Of a stretch of 64,000 bases of DNA, positions 1 through 7,743 are shown in pieces; the stretch's first letter is position 1, and each line of letters starts with the position of its first letter. Made by a program: the position numbers and the translations under genes. A model generated the notes under the pieces. That model ran no database searches and was not told the origin of the DNA. It was given only the letters and a program-made list of their open reading frames with translations. Source of the stretch: Nocardioides daphniae (GTDB taxonomy: Bacteria; Actinomycetota; Actinomycetes; Propionibacteriales; Nocardioidaceae); NCBI RefSeq assembly GCF_004777465.1, contig NZ_CP038462.1, positions 310,001-374,000 of the forward strand, given 5' to 3'.

Positions 1-705
1 CGTCCTTCAGGACGTAGCCGACGCCGCGCACGGTGTGGATGAGCCGTGCCTCGCCCTCGGCCTCGGTCTTGCGGCGCAGGTAGCCGACGTAGACCTCGAG
101 GGAGTTGGCGGTGGTGCCGAAGTCGTAGCCCCACACCTCGTCGAGGATGAACGAACGTTCGAGCACCCGGCGGGGGCGGCGCAGGAACATCTCCAGCAGC
201 GCGAACTCGGTGCGGGTGAGCTCGATCTGCCGCTCGCCGCGGCGGACCTCGCGACTGGCCAGGTCCATCGAGAGGTCGCCGAAGACGAGCACCTCACCGG
301 CCTCGTCGTCGCTGGGGGCGACCCGGCGCAGCAGCGCGCGGAGCCGGGCCAGCAGCTCCTCCAGCGCGAAGGGCTTGGTCAGGTAGTCGTCGGCCCCGGC
401 GTCCAACCCTTCCACCCGGTCGCCGACCGCGTCGCGGGCGGTGAGCACCAGGATCGGCACGTCGTTGCCGGCCTGCCGCAGCGCCCGGGGGTGGCCTCCA
501 GCCCGTCGAGGCGCGGCATCATCACGTCCATCACCACGAGGTCGGGCTGCACGCTGCCGATCGTGGCCAGTGCCTCGGCACCGTCGCCGGCGAGCGCCAC
601 CTGGTAGCCGTTGAAGTCGAGCGAGCGGCGCAGCGACTCACGGACCGCCTTGTCGTCGTCGACGACCAGGACCGTGGGGCGCGGGGCGGCAGGGGCTGAA
701 TTCAC
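1..705 (-). CDS. OmpR/PhoB-family response regulator, partial, frameshifted
   Basis: DNA-binding response regulator of a two-component system; its last residues lie beyond the window edge. Seen: a receiver domain opening [15 protein letters not shown], the phospho-acceptor Asp in LVVMDVMMP (about residue 53), then, in another frame, [21 protein letters not shown] and a winged-helix effector ending [14 protein letters not shown] and [12 protein letters not shown]. The frame breaks near 485-495, after GLEAT; one missing base would restore [14 protein letters not shown]. The start is GTG at 705: CACAGT lies 6 nt upstream, so the mRNA is probably leaderless. The layout resembles MprA/PrrA regulators. 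Its partner kinase is not in the window and would lie to the left. Family is sure; the signal sensed is unknown. Confidence 0.85.
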
Positions 706-762
706 GAGGCCACTGTGCCACCGGCCCCTGAGACGGTGCTTAGAAGTGGGCCCGGAAGTCGA

Positions 763-1632
763 TCAGAAACGCGACGCGATCGCCCCGGCGCGCGCACCGT
801 AGCTGCCGCCGAACATGCAGGCGTGCACCAGCAGCGGGAAGAGCTGGTGGATCGGCTGGCGCTCCTCCCAGCCATCGGCGAGCGGTGAGGTCTCGGCGTA
901 CGCAGCCACGGCCCGCGCCAGGTGCGGCAGCCCGAAGAGCGCGAGCATCGCCAGGTCGGTCTCGCGGTGGCCGCCGTGGGCTGCGGGGTCGATGAGGTGG
1001 ACCTGGCCGTCGAGGCCCCACAGGCAGTTGCCGTTCCACAGGTCGCCGTGCAGGCGCGCCGGCCCCTCCTCGGGGACGAGGTCGGGCAGCCGCCCGACGA
1101 GCGCCTCGATCGCGGCGGCGTCGTGCTCGAGGATCGCGCCGCGGTCACGGGCCAGCTTGAGGTAGGGCAGCACCCGCCGCGTCGCGTAGAACTCCGCCCA
1201 CGTCGGGGCGGTGCGGTTGGGCATCGGCAGGCGGCCGATGAAGCCGTCGACGTTCTCCGCGCCCACCGCGCCGTACGCCGTCGCCCCCGCTGCGTGCGTA
1301 CGCGCGAGTCGGGCGCCGAAGTCGGCCGCCGCCTCCTGGGTGGCGCGACCCGGCTCGATCCAACGGACGATCAGGCAGTCGGTGTCGACCGCCAGCACCT
1401 CGGCCACGGGCACGCCGTCGGCGACCTCACGCAGCCAGGAGAGCCCGCGCGCCTCGGCCTCGAAGAAGCCCTCCGGCGGGCGCGGCAGCGTCTTCATCAG
1501 CGCCGTCGTGCCGTCGTTGAGGCGCAGCCGGTGGGCGGTGGCGATGTCGCCGCCCGCGACCGGGGCGGTGCTCACCACCGAACGGCCCAACAGGCCTTCG
1601 GCGCGCTTGGCGACGAGGGGGGCGCGGGTCAT
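763..1632 (-). CDS. Fructosamine/ribulosamine 3-kinase family protein
   Basis: Predicted ATP-dependent kinase that phosphorylates sugars bound to amino groups of glycated proteins, so that the adduct falls off (protein deglycation). At 289 residues it is of normal family length. It has the phosphotransferase catalytic loop HGDLWNGN at residues 195-202 and the metal-binding DPA at 215-217, followed by GHRETDLAML. Its ATG overlaps the stop of the upstream phosphatase gene by four bases, so the two are translationally coupled. Known for the family: bacterial members act mainly on ribulosamines and erythrulosamines and often sit beside a low-molecular-weight phosphatase, as here. The substrate in this organism is inferred. 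Confidence 0.88.
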   Translation of the reverse strand: MTRAPLVAKRAEGLLGRSVVSTAPVAGGDIATAHRLRLNDGTTALMKTLPRPPEGFFEAEARGLSWLREVADGVPVAEVLAVDTDCLIVRWIEPGRATQEAAADFGARLARTHAAGATAYGAVGAENVDGFIGRLPMPNRTAPTWAEFYATRRVLPYLKLARDRGAILEHDAAAIEALVGRLPDLVPEEGPARLHGDLWNGNCLWGLDGQVHLIDPAAHGGHRETDLAMLALFGLPHLARAVAAYAETSPLADGWEERQPIHQLFPLLVHACMFGGSYGARAGAIASRF

Positions 1633-2138
1633 CGGTCGACGACGCCTGCCACCAGCTCGACCAGGTGTGCGCTCGTCCGCTCCACCATCGACAGCACCTC
1701 CCTGAATCCGTCCTCTCCACCGTAGTACGGGTCCGGGACCTCCTCGCCGGGAAACTCGGGATCGAAGTCGCGGAAGAGGCGTACGCGGTCACGCTCGGCC
1801 CCGCGCGTCACGTCGTCGTGGTTGCTGTGGTCCATGACCAGGATCAGGTCGACGTCGTCGTGCCAGGCGTGCTGGAACTGCTGCGCGCGGTGGCGGGTGG
1901 CGTCGTAGCCTGCGGAGGTCAGCGTCTCGGCCGAGCGCGGGTCCATCGACTTGCCGACGTGGTAGTCGGCGGTGCCGGCGGAGAAGACCTCCACCACGTC
2001 GTCGAGTCCGGCCTCGGCGATGCGCGCCGACGTCACCACCTCGGCGACCGGGGAGCGGCAGATGTTGCCCAGGCAGACCATCGCGATGCGGTAGCGGCCA
2101 GGGTGCAGGGGAGGGGGCAGCGTGGCGGTGGTGCTCAT
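1629..2138 (-). CDS. Low molecular weight protein-tyrosine phosphatase family
   Basis: Cytoplasmic phosphatase of 169 residues. The catalytic P-loop CLGNICRSP (a CX5R motif, about residues 22-30) lies near the N-terminus and the general-acid Asp in VPDPYYGG near residue 137. It is the middle gene of a tight three-gene operon: it overlaps the membrane-protein gene upstream by one base and the fructosamine-kinase gene downstream by four. In other organisms, phosphatases of this fold remove the 5-phosphate from ribulosamine 5-phosphates bound to protein, preparing them for the 3-kinase. That is a better fit to this neighbourhood than tyrosine-phosphate signalling, but this is inference. Confidence 0.88.
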   Translation of the reverse strand: MSTTATLPPPLHPGRYRIAMVCLGNICRSPVAEVVTSARIAEAGLDDVVEVFSAGTADYHVGKSMDPRSAETLTSAGYDATRHRAQQFQHAWHDDVDLILVMDHSNHDDVTRGAERDRVRLFRDFDPEFPGEEVPDPYYGGEDGFREVLSMVERTSAHLVELVAGVVDR

Positions 2139-2533
2139 CAGTCGCGGTCCTCGACGAGGATCCCGGAGACGATCCGCTCGACCAGGGTGATGACCAGGGC
2201 GCCGCCGAGCGCCACCCAGAAGCCCTCGACGTGGAAGCCGAGGCCGACGCCGTCGGCGATCCAGCCGACCAGCATCAGCATGAGCGCGTTGACGACGAGC
2301 AGGAAGAGGCCGAGCGTCAGCACGATCAGCGGCAGCGACAGCAGCTTGACCACCGGCGCCACCACCTGGGAGACCACCCAGACGATCAGGGCGACGAGGG
2401 CGACCGGGACGACCTTGTCCTTGAGCTCGGTGCCGAAGGGCGAGTCGGCGCCCTCGAACCAGATGCCGTCGAAGAGCCAGGCGGCGACCGCGAGGGCGGC
2501 CATCGTGGCGAGGAGAGAACCCAGGAATCGCAT
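2138..2533 (-). CDS. Phage-holin-like (PF04020-type) small membrane protein
   Basis: A 131-residue integral membrane protein with about four hydrophobic segments: residues 1-20, a segment around VPVALVALIVWVVSQVV, one around LIVLTLGLFLLVVNALML, and a last around WVALGGALVITLVERIV. This layout and the NALML motif match the family named phage holin superfamily IV, whose members in actinobacterial chromosomes are not known to lyse cells and have no agreed function. It is the first gene of the operon with the phosphatase and deglycating kinase. TAGGGT lies 6 nt before the ATG, so this is probably the operon promoter with a leaderless start. Confidence 0.75.
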   Translation of the reverse strand: MRFLGSLLATMAALAVAAWLFDGIWFEGADSPFGTELKDKVVPVALVALIVWVVSQVVAPVVKLLSLPLIVLTLGLFLLVVNALMLMLVGWIADGVGLGFHVEGFWVALGGALVITLVERIVSGILVEDRD

Positions 2534-2624
2534 GTCCTCACCCTAGGGGCCGCTGGGTGAGCGGCGCAGGCCTGAGTGCCCGGCCCTCCGCTAACGTCGA
2601 CGGCTCGAGAGGGAGGTCGACGAC

Positions 2625-3452
2625 GTGGGGAATCGAAGGAAGACGCTCAGCGCCTGGTGCGCGGTCGTGGCGCTCCTGGTGCTGGCCGGGTGCGGGGCCT
2701 CGGACCCAGGGGCCGAGGGCGGCGACAAGGCGGGGGAGGAGACGGTGAGCCAGGAGGCGGTCACCGTGGCTGACCTCACCGACGCGCCGTCCGCGGAGGT
2801 CGAGTACCCGACGATCAAGGTCCCCGAGGGGGCCGACCCGGTGCAGGTCGACTGGCTGGTGAAGCAGCTCATCGAGGTCACCGAGCGCTCGCTCGACGTC
2901 GAAAAGGTCTCCCGCGGCACCGAGGCCGACGCGGTGCGGTGGATCACCGAGCCCGTGCAGGAGTCAGCCGACTTCGACTACCCGGCGGCCTTCGAGAAGG
3001 AGCTCGGCACGGGCTACTCCTTCGTGCTCGGCAACCGCTTCGCGGCCGACGAGCAGCCGACCGGTCCGGTCCACGTGCTGGGGACGCGGTGGGAGTCCCG
3101 GAAGAGGGAGGGGTACGTCATGGTCCGCCTGTTCGTGGAGCAGGCGATCCCGTTCGACGAGGGCGTGGCCGTGGTGCGGCGCTGGTTCGGCATGAGCTCG
3201 CCCATGGACGCCGGCACGACCGGGCGCCCCGGCGTGCAGGCGTACATCAGGACGCTGGGCGTCGTCCGCTGCGCCTACACCGAAGAAGGGGCGGCGCGGC
3301 CGGGTGACGCCGGCGAGGTCTCCGAGCGGCTCGACGCCCTCAAGGAGCGTGAGGAGGCGGGTGGGCTCAGCGCGTGGGCCAGCGCCGAGGAGCCCGAGGG
3401 TCCCTCCAACGACCCCGCCGACATCAGCGAGGAGTGCGACGCGCAGGAGTGA
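2625..3452 (+). CDS. Predicted secreted lipoprotein, function unknown
   Basis: A 275-residue protein with a lipoprotein signal peptide: a basic start (GNRRKT), a hydrophobic core and a lipobox LVLAGCGAS with the acylated Cys near residue 23. The mature part is acidic and soluble, with an Asp/Glu-rich tail. I recognise no domain. The start is GTG at 2625 with a purine-rich ribosome site, GAGAGGGAGG, at 2607-2616. It converges on the EamA gene and is divergent from the operon to its left. It is probably anchored to the outer face of the membrane; its role cannot be told from the sequence. Confidence 0.75.
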   Translation: MGNRRKTLSAWCAVVALLVLAGCGASDPGAEGGDKAGEETVSQEAVTVADLTDAPSAEVEYPTIKVPEGADPVQVDWLVKQLIEVTERSLDVEKVSRGTEADAVRWITEPVQESADFDYPAAFEKELGTGYSFVLGNRFAADEQPTGPVHVLGTRWESRKREGYVMVRLFVEQAIPFDEGVAVVRRWFGMSSPMDAGTTGRPGVQAYIRTLGVVRCAYTEEGAARPGDAGEVSERLDALKEREEAGGLSAWASAEEPEGPSNDPADISEECDAQE

Positions 3453-3465
3453 GCGTGCGCTCGTC

Positions 3466-4410
3466 TCAGGTGAGCGCGACCGGGTCGGCCGGGTGCTCGG
3501 CGCGCGAGCTCTCCGCCAGCAGGATGCCGGCGACCACCGTCAGGCAGCCGATGATCGCCACCACCCCGAGCGCCTCCTGGTGCCACGCCCAGCCCAGGGC
3601 GGCGGCGCCGACCGGCTCCAGCATCGCGATGGCGGTCACCGTGGTCGGCGGGATGTAGCGCAGCGCCGCGAGCTCGACGCCGAAGGGCAGCAGCGTGCCC
3701 AGCACGATCACCGAGGTGACCACGCACCACAGCGGCACGTGCAGGTGCGACAGGTTGCCGAGCAGGGAGACCTGCTCGGTGAAGGGCGCGTCGACCAGCC
3801 AGAAGGGCTGCGCCACGTTGACGGCGATCGCGGCCACCAGGAACGACCAGAACATCGTGCCGACCGACGACATCGTCTGCTGGGCCGACTCCCCGAGCAG
3901 GAAGTACGCGGCGAACGCGGCCGCCGCGAGCAGCGCGGCGAAGATGCCGAGCGTGTCGAAGGAGGCGCCCTTCCAGACCTCGGTGGCGGCGGCCAGGCCG
4001 AGGATCGCCATGCCCAGCCCCCACCAGAGTCGCGCGGTCACCTGGTTGCGCTGCACGAACTTCGCCCACAGGGCGACCAGGAAGGGCGCCTGGAACTCCA
4101 GCAGCAGCGCCAGGCCGATCGTCAGCCGGTCGATCGCCACGAAGTAGAGGAACTGCAACGCCGCGACGCCGAAGAGGCCCAGCGCGACGACCAGCACGAC
4201 CTCCCGGCCGCGCGGCAGGCGCAGCGCGCTGCGCCGGAAGAGGGCCGCCACCAGCAGGAGCGCGACGAAGGTCCCGGTGATGCGCAGCGAGGCCAGCTCG
4301 AGCGAGCTGATCCCCGAGCGCAGGGCCACACGGGAGACGCCGGAGTTGAGGATGAAGAGGAGGGCGCCGGTCACCACGAGTCCGACGCCGACACCGCGCT
4401 GGGTCGACAC
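3466..4410 (-). CDS. EamA/DMT-family transporter
   Basis: A drug/metabolite-transporter-superfamily protein of 314 residues with ten predicted membrane helices in two EamA halves, for example GVGLVVTGALLFILNSGVS at the start and AIIGCLTVVAGILLA at the end. Members export amino acids, nucleotides or metabolites; the RhtA-like look is only suggestive. I prefer GTG at 4410 to ATG at 4428 because CAGAAT sits 6 nt before it, the spacing of a leaderless start seen throughout this window. No neighbour hints at the substrate. Confidence 0.8.
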   Translation of the reverse strand: MSTQRGVGVGLVVTGALLFILNSGVSRVALRSGISSLELASLRITGTFVALLLVAALFRRSALRLPRGREVVLVVALGLFGVAALQFLYFVAIDRLTIGLALLLEFQAPFLVALWAKFVQRNQVTARLWWGLGMAILGLAAATEVWKGASFDTLGIFAALLAAAAFAAYFLLGESAQQTMSSVGTMFWSFLVAAIAVNVAQPFWLVDAPFTEQVSLLGNLSHLHVPLWCVVTSVIVLGTLLPFGVELAALRYIPPTTVTAIAMLEPVGAAALGWAWHQEALGVVAIIGCLTVVAGILLAESSRAEHPADPVALT

Positions 4411-4479
4411 CGCTGCATTCTGACCCATCGGAGGGACGATCGGCCGCTCGCTGTGGCGCGCCCCGATAGGTTTTCGCAG

Positions 4480-5034
4480 GTGGAGGGTCTGTGGAGCGGC
4501 GGCATCCCGACGATGCTGGCCGGGGTCGGCGTCATCGCGGTGGTCAGCCTGCTCGTGGGCCTGCTGCTGCGGATCTTCCTTCCGCCCTTCACCGCGTGGT
4601 CGTTGGCGGCGCTGCTCGCCGCGGTGGCCTGCATCGGCGTGCTGACGCTGACACCGGCGTACGAGGTGCCGTCGGTGATCGCGGCCGAGGACCGGCCGAC
4701 GAGCTGCTCCTTCGACTACGGCGGCCCCTCGCCCGAGGGGTTCTGGATCCTCGGCGGCGACCAGCGGCTGCTCAACCTGGTGGCCTTCGTGCCGGCCGGT
4801 GCGCTGCTGGTCATGGCGTTCGCGCGCTGGCGTGCGGCGCGCGTGCTGGTGCTGCTCGGCCTCGTCGCCCTGGTCGGCTACTCGGTGGGCATCGAGTGGC
4901 TCCAGCTCGAGGTGGCGCGGATCGACCGGGCCTGCGACGTCACCGACATGGTCGACAACTCCCTCGGCGCGCTGGTCGGCGTCGGGCTGGGCCTGCTGGT
5001 GGTGGCCGTGGTGCGGCCCTGGCGACGTGGGTGA
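4480..5034 (+). CDS. VanZ-family membrane protein
   Basis: A 184-residue membrane protein with four to five helices. The VanZ family signature is visible: a conserved NLVAFVPAGALL (around residue 95) and a later GIEWLQLEVARIDRACDVTDM followed by NSLGALVG. VanZ gives teicoplanin resistance in enterococci, but chromosomal actinobacterial members have no settled role. The start is GTG at 4480; TAGGTT ends 7 nt before it, giving a leaderless mRNA. ATG at 4513 is an alternative. It is divergent from the EamA gene. Confidence 0.75.
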   Translation: MEGLWSGGIPTMLAGVGVIAVVSLLVGLLLRIFLPPFTAWSLAALLAAVACIGVLTLTPAYEVPSVIAAEDRPTSCSFDYGGPSPEGFWILGGDQRLLNLVAFVPAGALLVMAFARWRAARVLVLLGLVALVGYSVGIEWLQLEVARIDRACDVTDMVDNSLGALVGVGLGLLVVAVVRPWRRG

Positions 5035-5056
5035 GGCGTCACCTTAGGGTGTGACG

Positions 5057-6127
5057 ATGGACACCCATCCCACGCCCCGTCCCGACGTCGCGGCGATCCC
5101 GCGCTACGTCCCCGGACGCCGGCCGACACCTCGGCCCGGGCTCACGACGTACAAGCTCTCCTCCAACGAGAACCCCTACCCGCCGCTGCCCGGCGTGGTG
5201 GAGGCGGTCGCCGAGGTCGCGCCGCGTTCGACGACCTACCCCGACCCCACCTGCCCCGACCTGTACGCCGCGCTCGAGCGCCGGCACCCGGGTCGCGCGC
5301 TGCTGGCCGGGACGGGCTCCGTCGCGCTGATCTTCCACACGCTCCAGGCCTACTGCCGCCCCGGCGACGAGTCGTCTTCGCGTGGCGCAGCTTCGAGGCC
5401 TACCCGATCGCGACCGCCGCCGCGGGCGACGGCCGTCGAGGTGCCGCTGACCGTCGACGGACGCCACGACCTGGACGCGATGCTGGCCGCGGTCACCGAC
5501 CGCACCCGCGTCGTGATGGTCTGCACCCCCAACAACCCGACCGGCGCGACGGTGACGCAGGGCGAGCTCGTCGCCTTCCTGCGGGCGCTGCGCGACGACG
5601 TACTGGTGCTGCTCGACGAGGCGTACGTCGAGTTCGTGCGCGACGACGACCCGGTCGACGCCGCCGCGATCCTCGACGAGTTCGAGCAGGTCGTGGTGCT
5701 GCGGACCTTCTCCAAGGCCTACGGGCTGGCCGGCTTCCGGGTCGGGTACGCCGTCGGCGCGGCCGAGGTGGTCGACCCCGTGCGCGCCATCGTGCTGCCA
5801 TTCGGGGTGACCGACGCGGCCCAGGCCGCGGCCCGCGCCGCGCTGGCCACCGAGGACGTCGCCCAGGAGCGGATCGCGGCGCTGGTCGCCGAGCGCGAGC
5901 GGGTGCTCGCCGGGATCCACGCGGCGGGGTGGAACGTGCCCGCCGCGCAGGGCAACTTCATCTGGTTCCCCGGCGACGCGACCATCGAGCCTCTGATGAA
6001 GGCGGCCGAGGAGCTGGGGATCGTGGTGCGTCCCTACCCGCCGGACGGTGTGCGGGTGAGCCTCGGGGTACCGGAGGCCAACGACCGCATCATCGAGCTG
6101 GCCCGCGCGGTCCGTCCGAGTTGTTGA
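5057..6127 (+). CDS. hisC: Histidinol-phosphate / aromatic aminotransferase, with two compensating indels
   Basis: PLP-dependent fold-I aminotransferase, about 356 residues, converting histidinol phosphate or aromatic keto acids. Seen: the substrate-loop SSNENPYPPLP, NNPTGATV, DEAYVEF and the PLP-lysine motif FSKAYGLAGFRVGY. The N-terminal style is closer to HisC2/Pat than to the main HisC. Between about 5372 and 5430 the frame is shifted: one base is missing just after GDE and two more before ATAVEVPL, so the reading returns to frame and about 18 residues are scrambled where relatives have VVFxWRSFExYP. This is a likely sequencing error. The ATG at 5057 has TAGGGT 6 nt upstream (leaderless). 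The gene is isolated from other his genes. Confidence 0.85.
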   Translation: MDTHPTPRPDVAAIPRYVPGRRPTPRPGLTTYKLSSNENPYPPLPGVVEAVAEVAPRSTTYPDPTCPDLYAALERRHPGRALLAGTGSVALIFHTLQAYCRPGDESSSRGAASRPTRSRPPPRATAVEVPLTVDGRHDLDAMLAAVTDRTRVVMVCTPNNPTGATVTQGELVAFLRALRDDVLVLLDEAYVEFVRDDDPVDAAAILDEFEQVVVLRTFSKAYGLAGFRVGYAVGAAEVVDPVRAIVLPFGVTDAAQAAARAALATEDVAQERIAALVAERERVLAGIHAAGWNVPAAQGNFIWFPGDATIEPLMKAAEELGIVVRPYPPDGVRVSLGVPEANDRIIELARAVRPSC

Positions 6128-6149
6128 GCGTTGAACTAAGGTGGCAGAC

Positions 6150-7136
6150 ATGAGCGACGACCTGAAGCCCACGTACACCAAGAAGGGCGAGGCCTTCGAG
6201 CGCGACATGGACTACATCGGCGACCGCATCCTCGCCGGTGACTCCTCCGCGGACCCCGACGACGCGGCGTACGGAGGACGGGCCGACGTGCGGGTGTGGC
6301 CTGTCGAGCCCGGGCGCTACCGCCTCGTCGCGGCGCCGGCCTGCCCGTGGGCCAACCGGTCGCTGATCGTGCGCCACCTCCTCGGCCTCGAGGACGTCAT
6401 CTCCGTCGGGCTGCCCGGCCCGACGCACGACAAGCGTTCGTGGACCTTCGACCGCGACCCCGGTGGCGTCGACCCGGTGCTGGGCATCGAGCGGCTGCAG
6501 CAGGCCTACTTCAACCGTTTCCCCGACTACCCGAAGGGCATCACCGTCCCGGCGATGGTCGAGGTCGAGTCGGTCGCGGTCGTCACCAACGACTTCCCGT
6601 GGATCACCCACGACCTCTTCTTCGAGTGGAAGGAGTTCCACTGTGAGGGCGCGCCCGACCTGTGGCCGCCCGACCTCCGCGAGGAGATGGAGGCCGTGAT
6701 GAAGCGGATCTTCACCGAGGTCAACAACGGCGTCTACCGCTGCGGCTTCGCGGGCTCCCAGGAGACGTACGACGCCGCGTACGAGCGACTGTGGACCGCG
6801 ATGGACTGGCTCGAGGAGCGGCTCGCGACGCGGCGCTACCTGATGGGCGACGCGATCACCGAGGCCGACGTGCGGCTCTTCACGACGCTGGTGCGCTTCG
6901 ACGCCGTCTACCACGGCCACTTCAAGTGCAACCGCAACAAGCTGACCGAGATGCCGAACCTGTGGGGCTACGCCCGCGACCTCTTCCAGACGCCCGGCTT
7001 CGGCGAGACGGTCGACTTCGAGCAGATCAAGGCGCACTACTACGTCGTGCACACCGACATCAACCCCACCGGGATCATCCCGGCCGGGCCCGACCCGGCG
7101 GTCTGGGAGACCGCGCACGGGCGCGAGTCGATCTGA
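6150..7136 (+). CDS. Glutathionyl-hydroquinone reductase-like (Xi-class GST) protein
   Basis: A 328-residue member of the ECM4/YqjG family: a thioredoxin-fold domain with the nucleophile in ACPWANRSL (near residue 64), then the family motif QQAYFNRFPDYPKG-like region, FTEVNNGVYRCGFA and a helical GST C-terminal domain with KCNRNKL and MPNLWGY. The family reduces glutathionyl-hydroquinones to hydroquinones through that Cys. Actinobacteria usually make mycothiol rather than glutathione, so the natural thiol partner here is uncertain. ATG at 6150 is favoured over GTG at 6141 because TAAGGT ends 7 nt before it (leaderless). Confidence 0.88.
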   Translation: MSDDLKPTYTKKGEAFERDMDYIGDRILAGDSSADPDDAAYGGRADVRVWPVEPGRYRLVAAPACPWANRSLIVRHLLGLEDVISVGLPGPTHDKRSWTFDRDPGGVDPVLGIERLQQAYFNRFPDYPKGITVPAMVEVESVAVVTNDFPWITHDLFFEWKEFHCEGAPDLWPPDLREEMEAVMKRIFTEVNNGVYRCGFAGSQETYDAAYERLWTAMDWLEERLATRRYLMGDAITEADVRLFTTLVRFDAVYHGHFKCNRNKLTEMPNLWGYARDLFQTPGFGETVDFEQIKAHYYVVHTDINPTGIIPAGPDPAVWETAHGRESI

Positions 7137-7142
7137 GCCGGG

Positions 7143-7679
7143 TCAGCGCCCGCAGAGCCGGTCGACGAGGGTCAGCAGGTCGGGCAGCGACTCGGCGAAG
7201 GTGTCGCGTGACCAGGTGCCCGGCATCGACGCCTGGTGGTAGAGGCCGTCGCCGATCAGCATGATCGTCCGGGCGACCGCCTCGTCGCCCACCTCGGCGA
7301 CGATCTCGGCGAGCCAGCTGCGGTGCAGGTCGTCCACGGCGGCCAGTGCTCCGGCGTGACCGGCCTGGGCCAGGCGCACGATGGCGCGGTAGATCGGGTC
7401 GAGCTCGTGGTCGACCTGCCACGACGTGCGTACGAAGTGCTTGGCGGCGCCCTCGGGGGCGACCCTCATTGCCCGGAGGTCGTCGGCGGTGACGGTCGCG
7501 AAGCGCTCCAGCACGGCCTCGGCGAGCGCGTCCTTGCTGGGGAAGTGGTAGAGCAGGCCGCCCTTGGAGACCCCGGCCTGGGCGGCTACCGCGTCCATGG
7601 TGGCGCCGCGCTCGCCCTCGAGCAGCAGGGCGACGTAGGCCTGCAGCACCTTGTCGCGAGCATGAGGGGGGCGGGCCAT
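7143..7679 (-). CDS. TetR-family transcriptional repressor
   Basis: A 178-residue TetR repressor. The N-terminal helix-turn-helix covers about residues 8-55, with GATMDAVAAQAGVSKGGLLY and HFPSKDALAEAV typical of the family; the rest is the ligand and dimerisation domain. It is divergent from an MFS efflux pump, and a 24-bp near-palindrome lies between them, so it very likely represses the pump and perhaps itself. The ATG at 7679 has TACCCT 6 nt upstream (leaderless). Longer in-frame extensions across the operator were rejected. The effector is unknown, probably a pump substrate. Confidence 0.9.
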   Translation of the reverse strand: MARPPHARDKVLQAYVALLLEGERGATMDAVAAQAGVSKGGLLYHFPSKDALAEAVLERFATVTADDLRAMRVAPEGAAKHFVRTSWQVDHELDPIYRAIVRLAQAGHAGALAAVDDLHRSWLAEIVAEVGDEAVARTIMLIGDGLYHQASMPGTWSRDTFAESLPDLLTLVDRLCGR

Positions 7680-7713
7680 GCAGGGAGGGTAACCAACGCT
7701 GCGGGATTCCATA

Positions 7714-7737
7714 ACTGCACCGTCTGGACGGTACAGT
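7714..7737. promoter_or_regulatory. Putative TetR operator overlapping the MFS -10 box
   Basis: A near-perfect inverted repeat with arms ACTGCACCGTC (7714-7724) and GACGGTACAGT (7727-7737) around TG; ten of eleven positions pair. The right end TACAGT (7732-7737) is also the -10 hexamer of the leaderless MFS gene, whose GTG lies 6 nt further on. A bound TetR dimer would therefore block the pump promoter directly. The site lies about 35 bp upstream of the repressor start. Confidence 0.75.
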
Positions 7738-7743
7738 TTCTCG

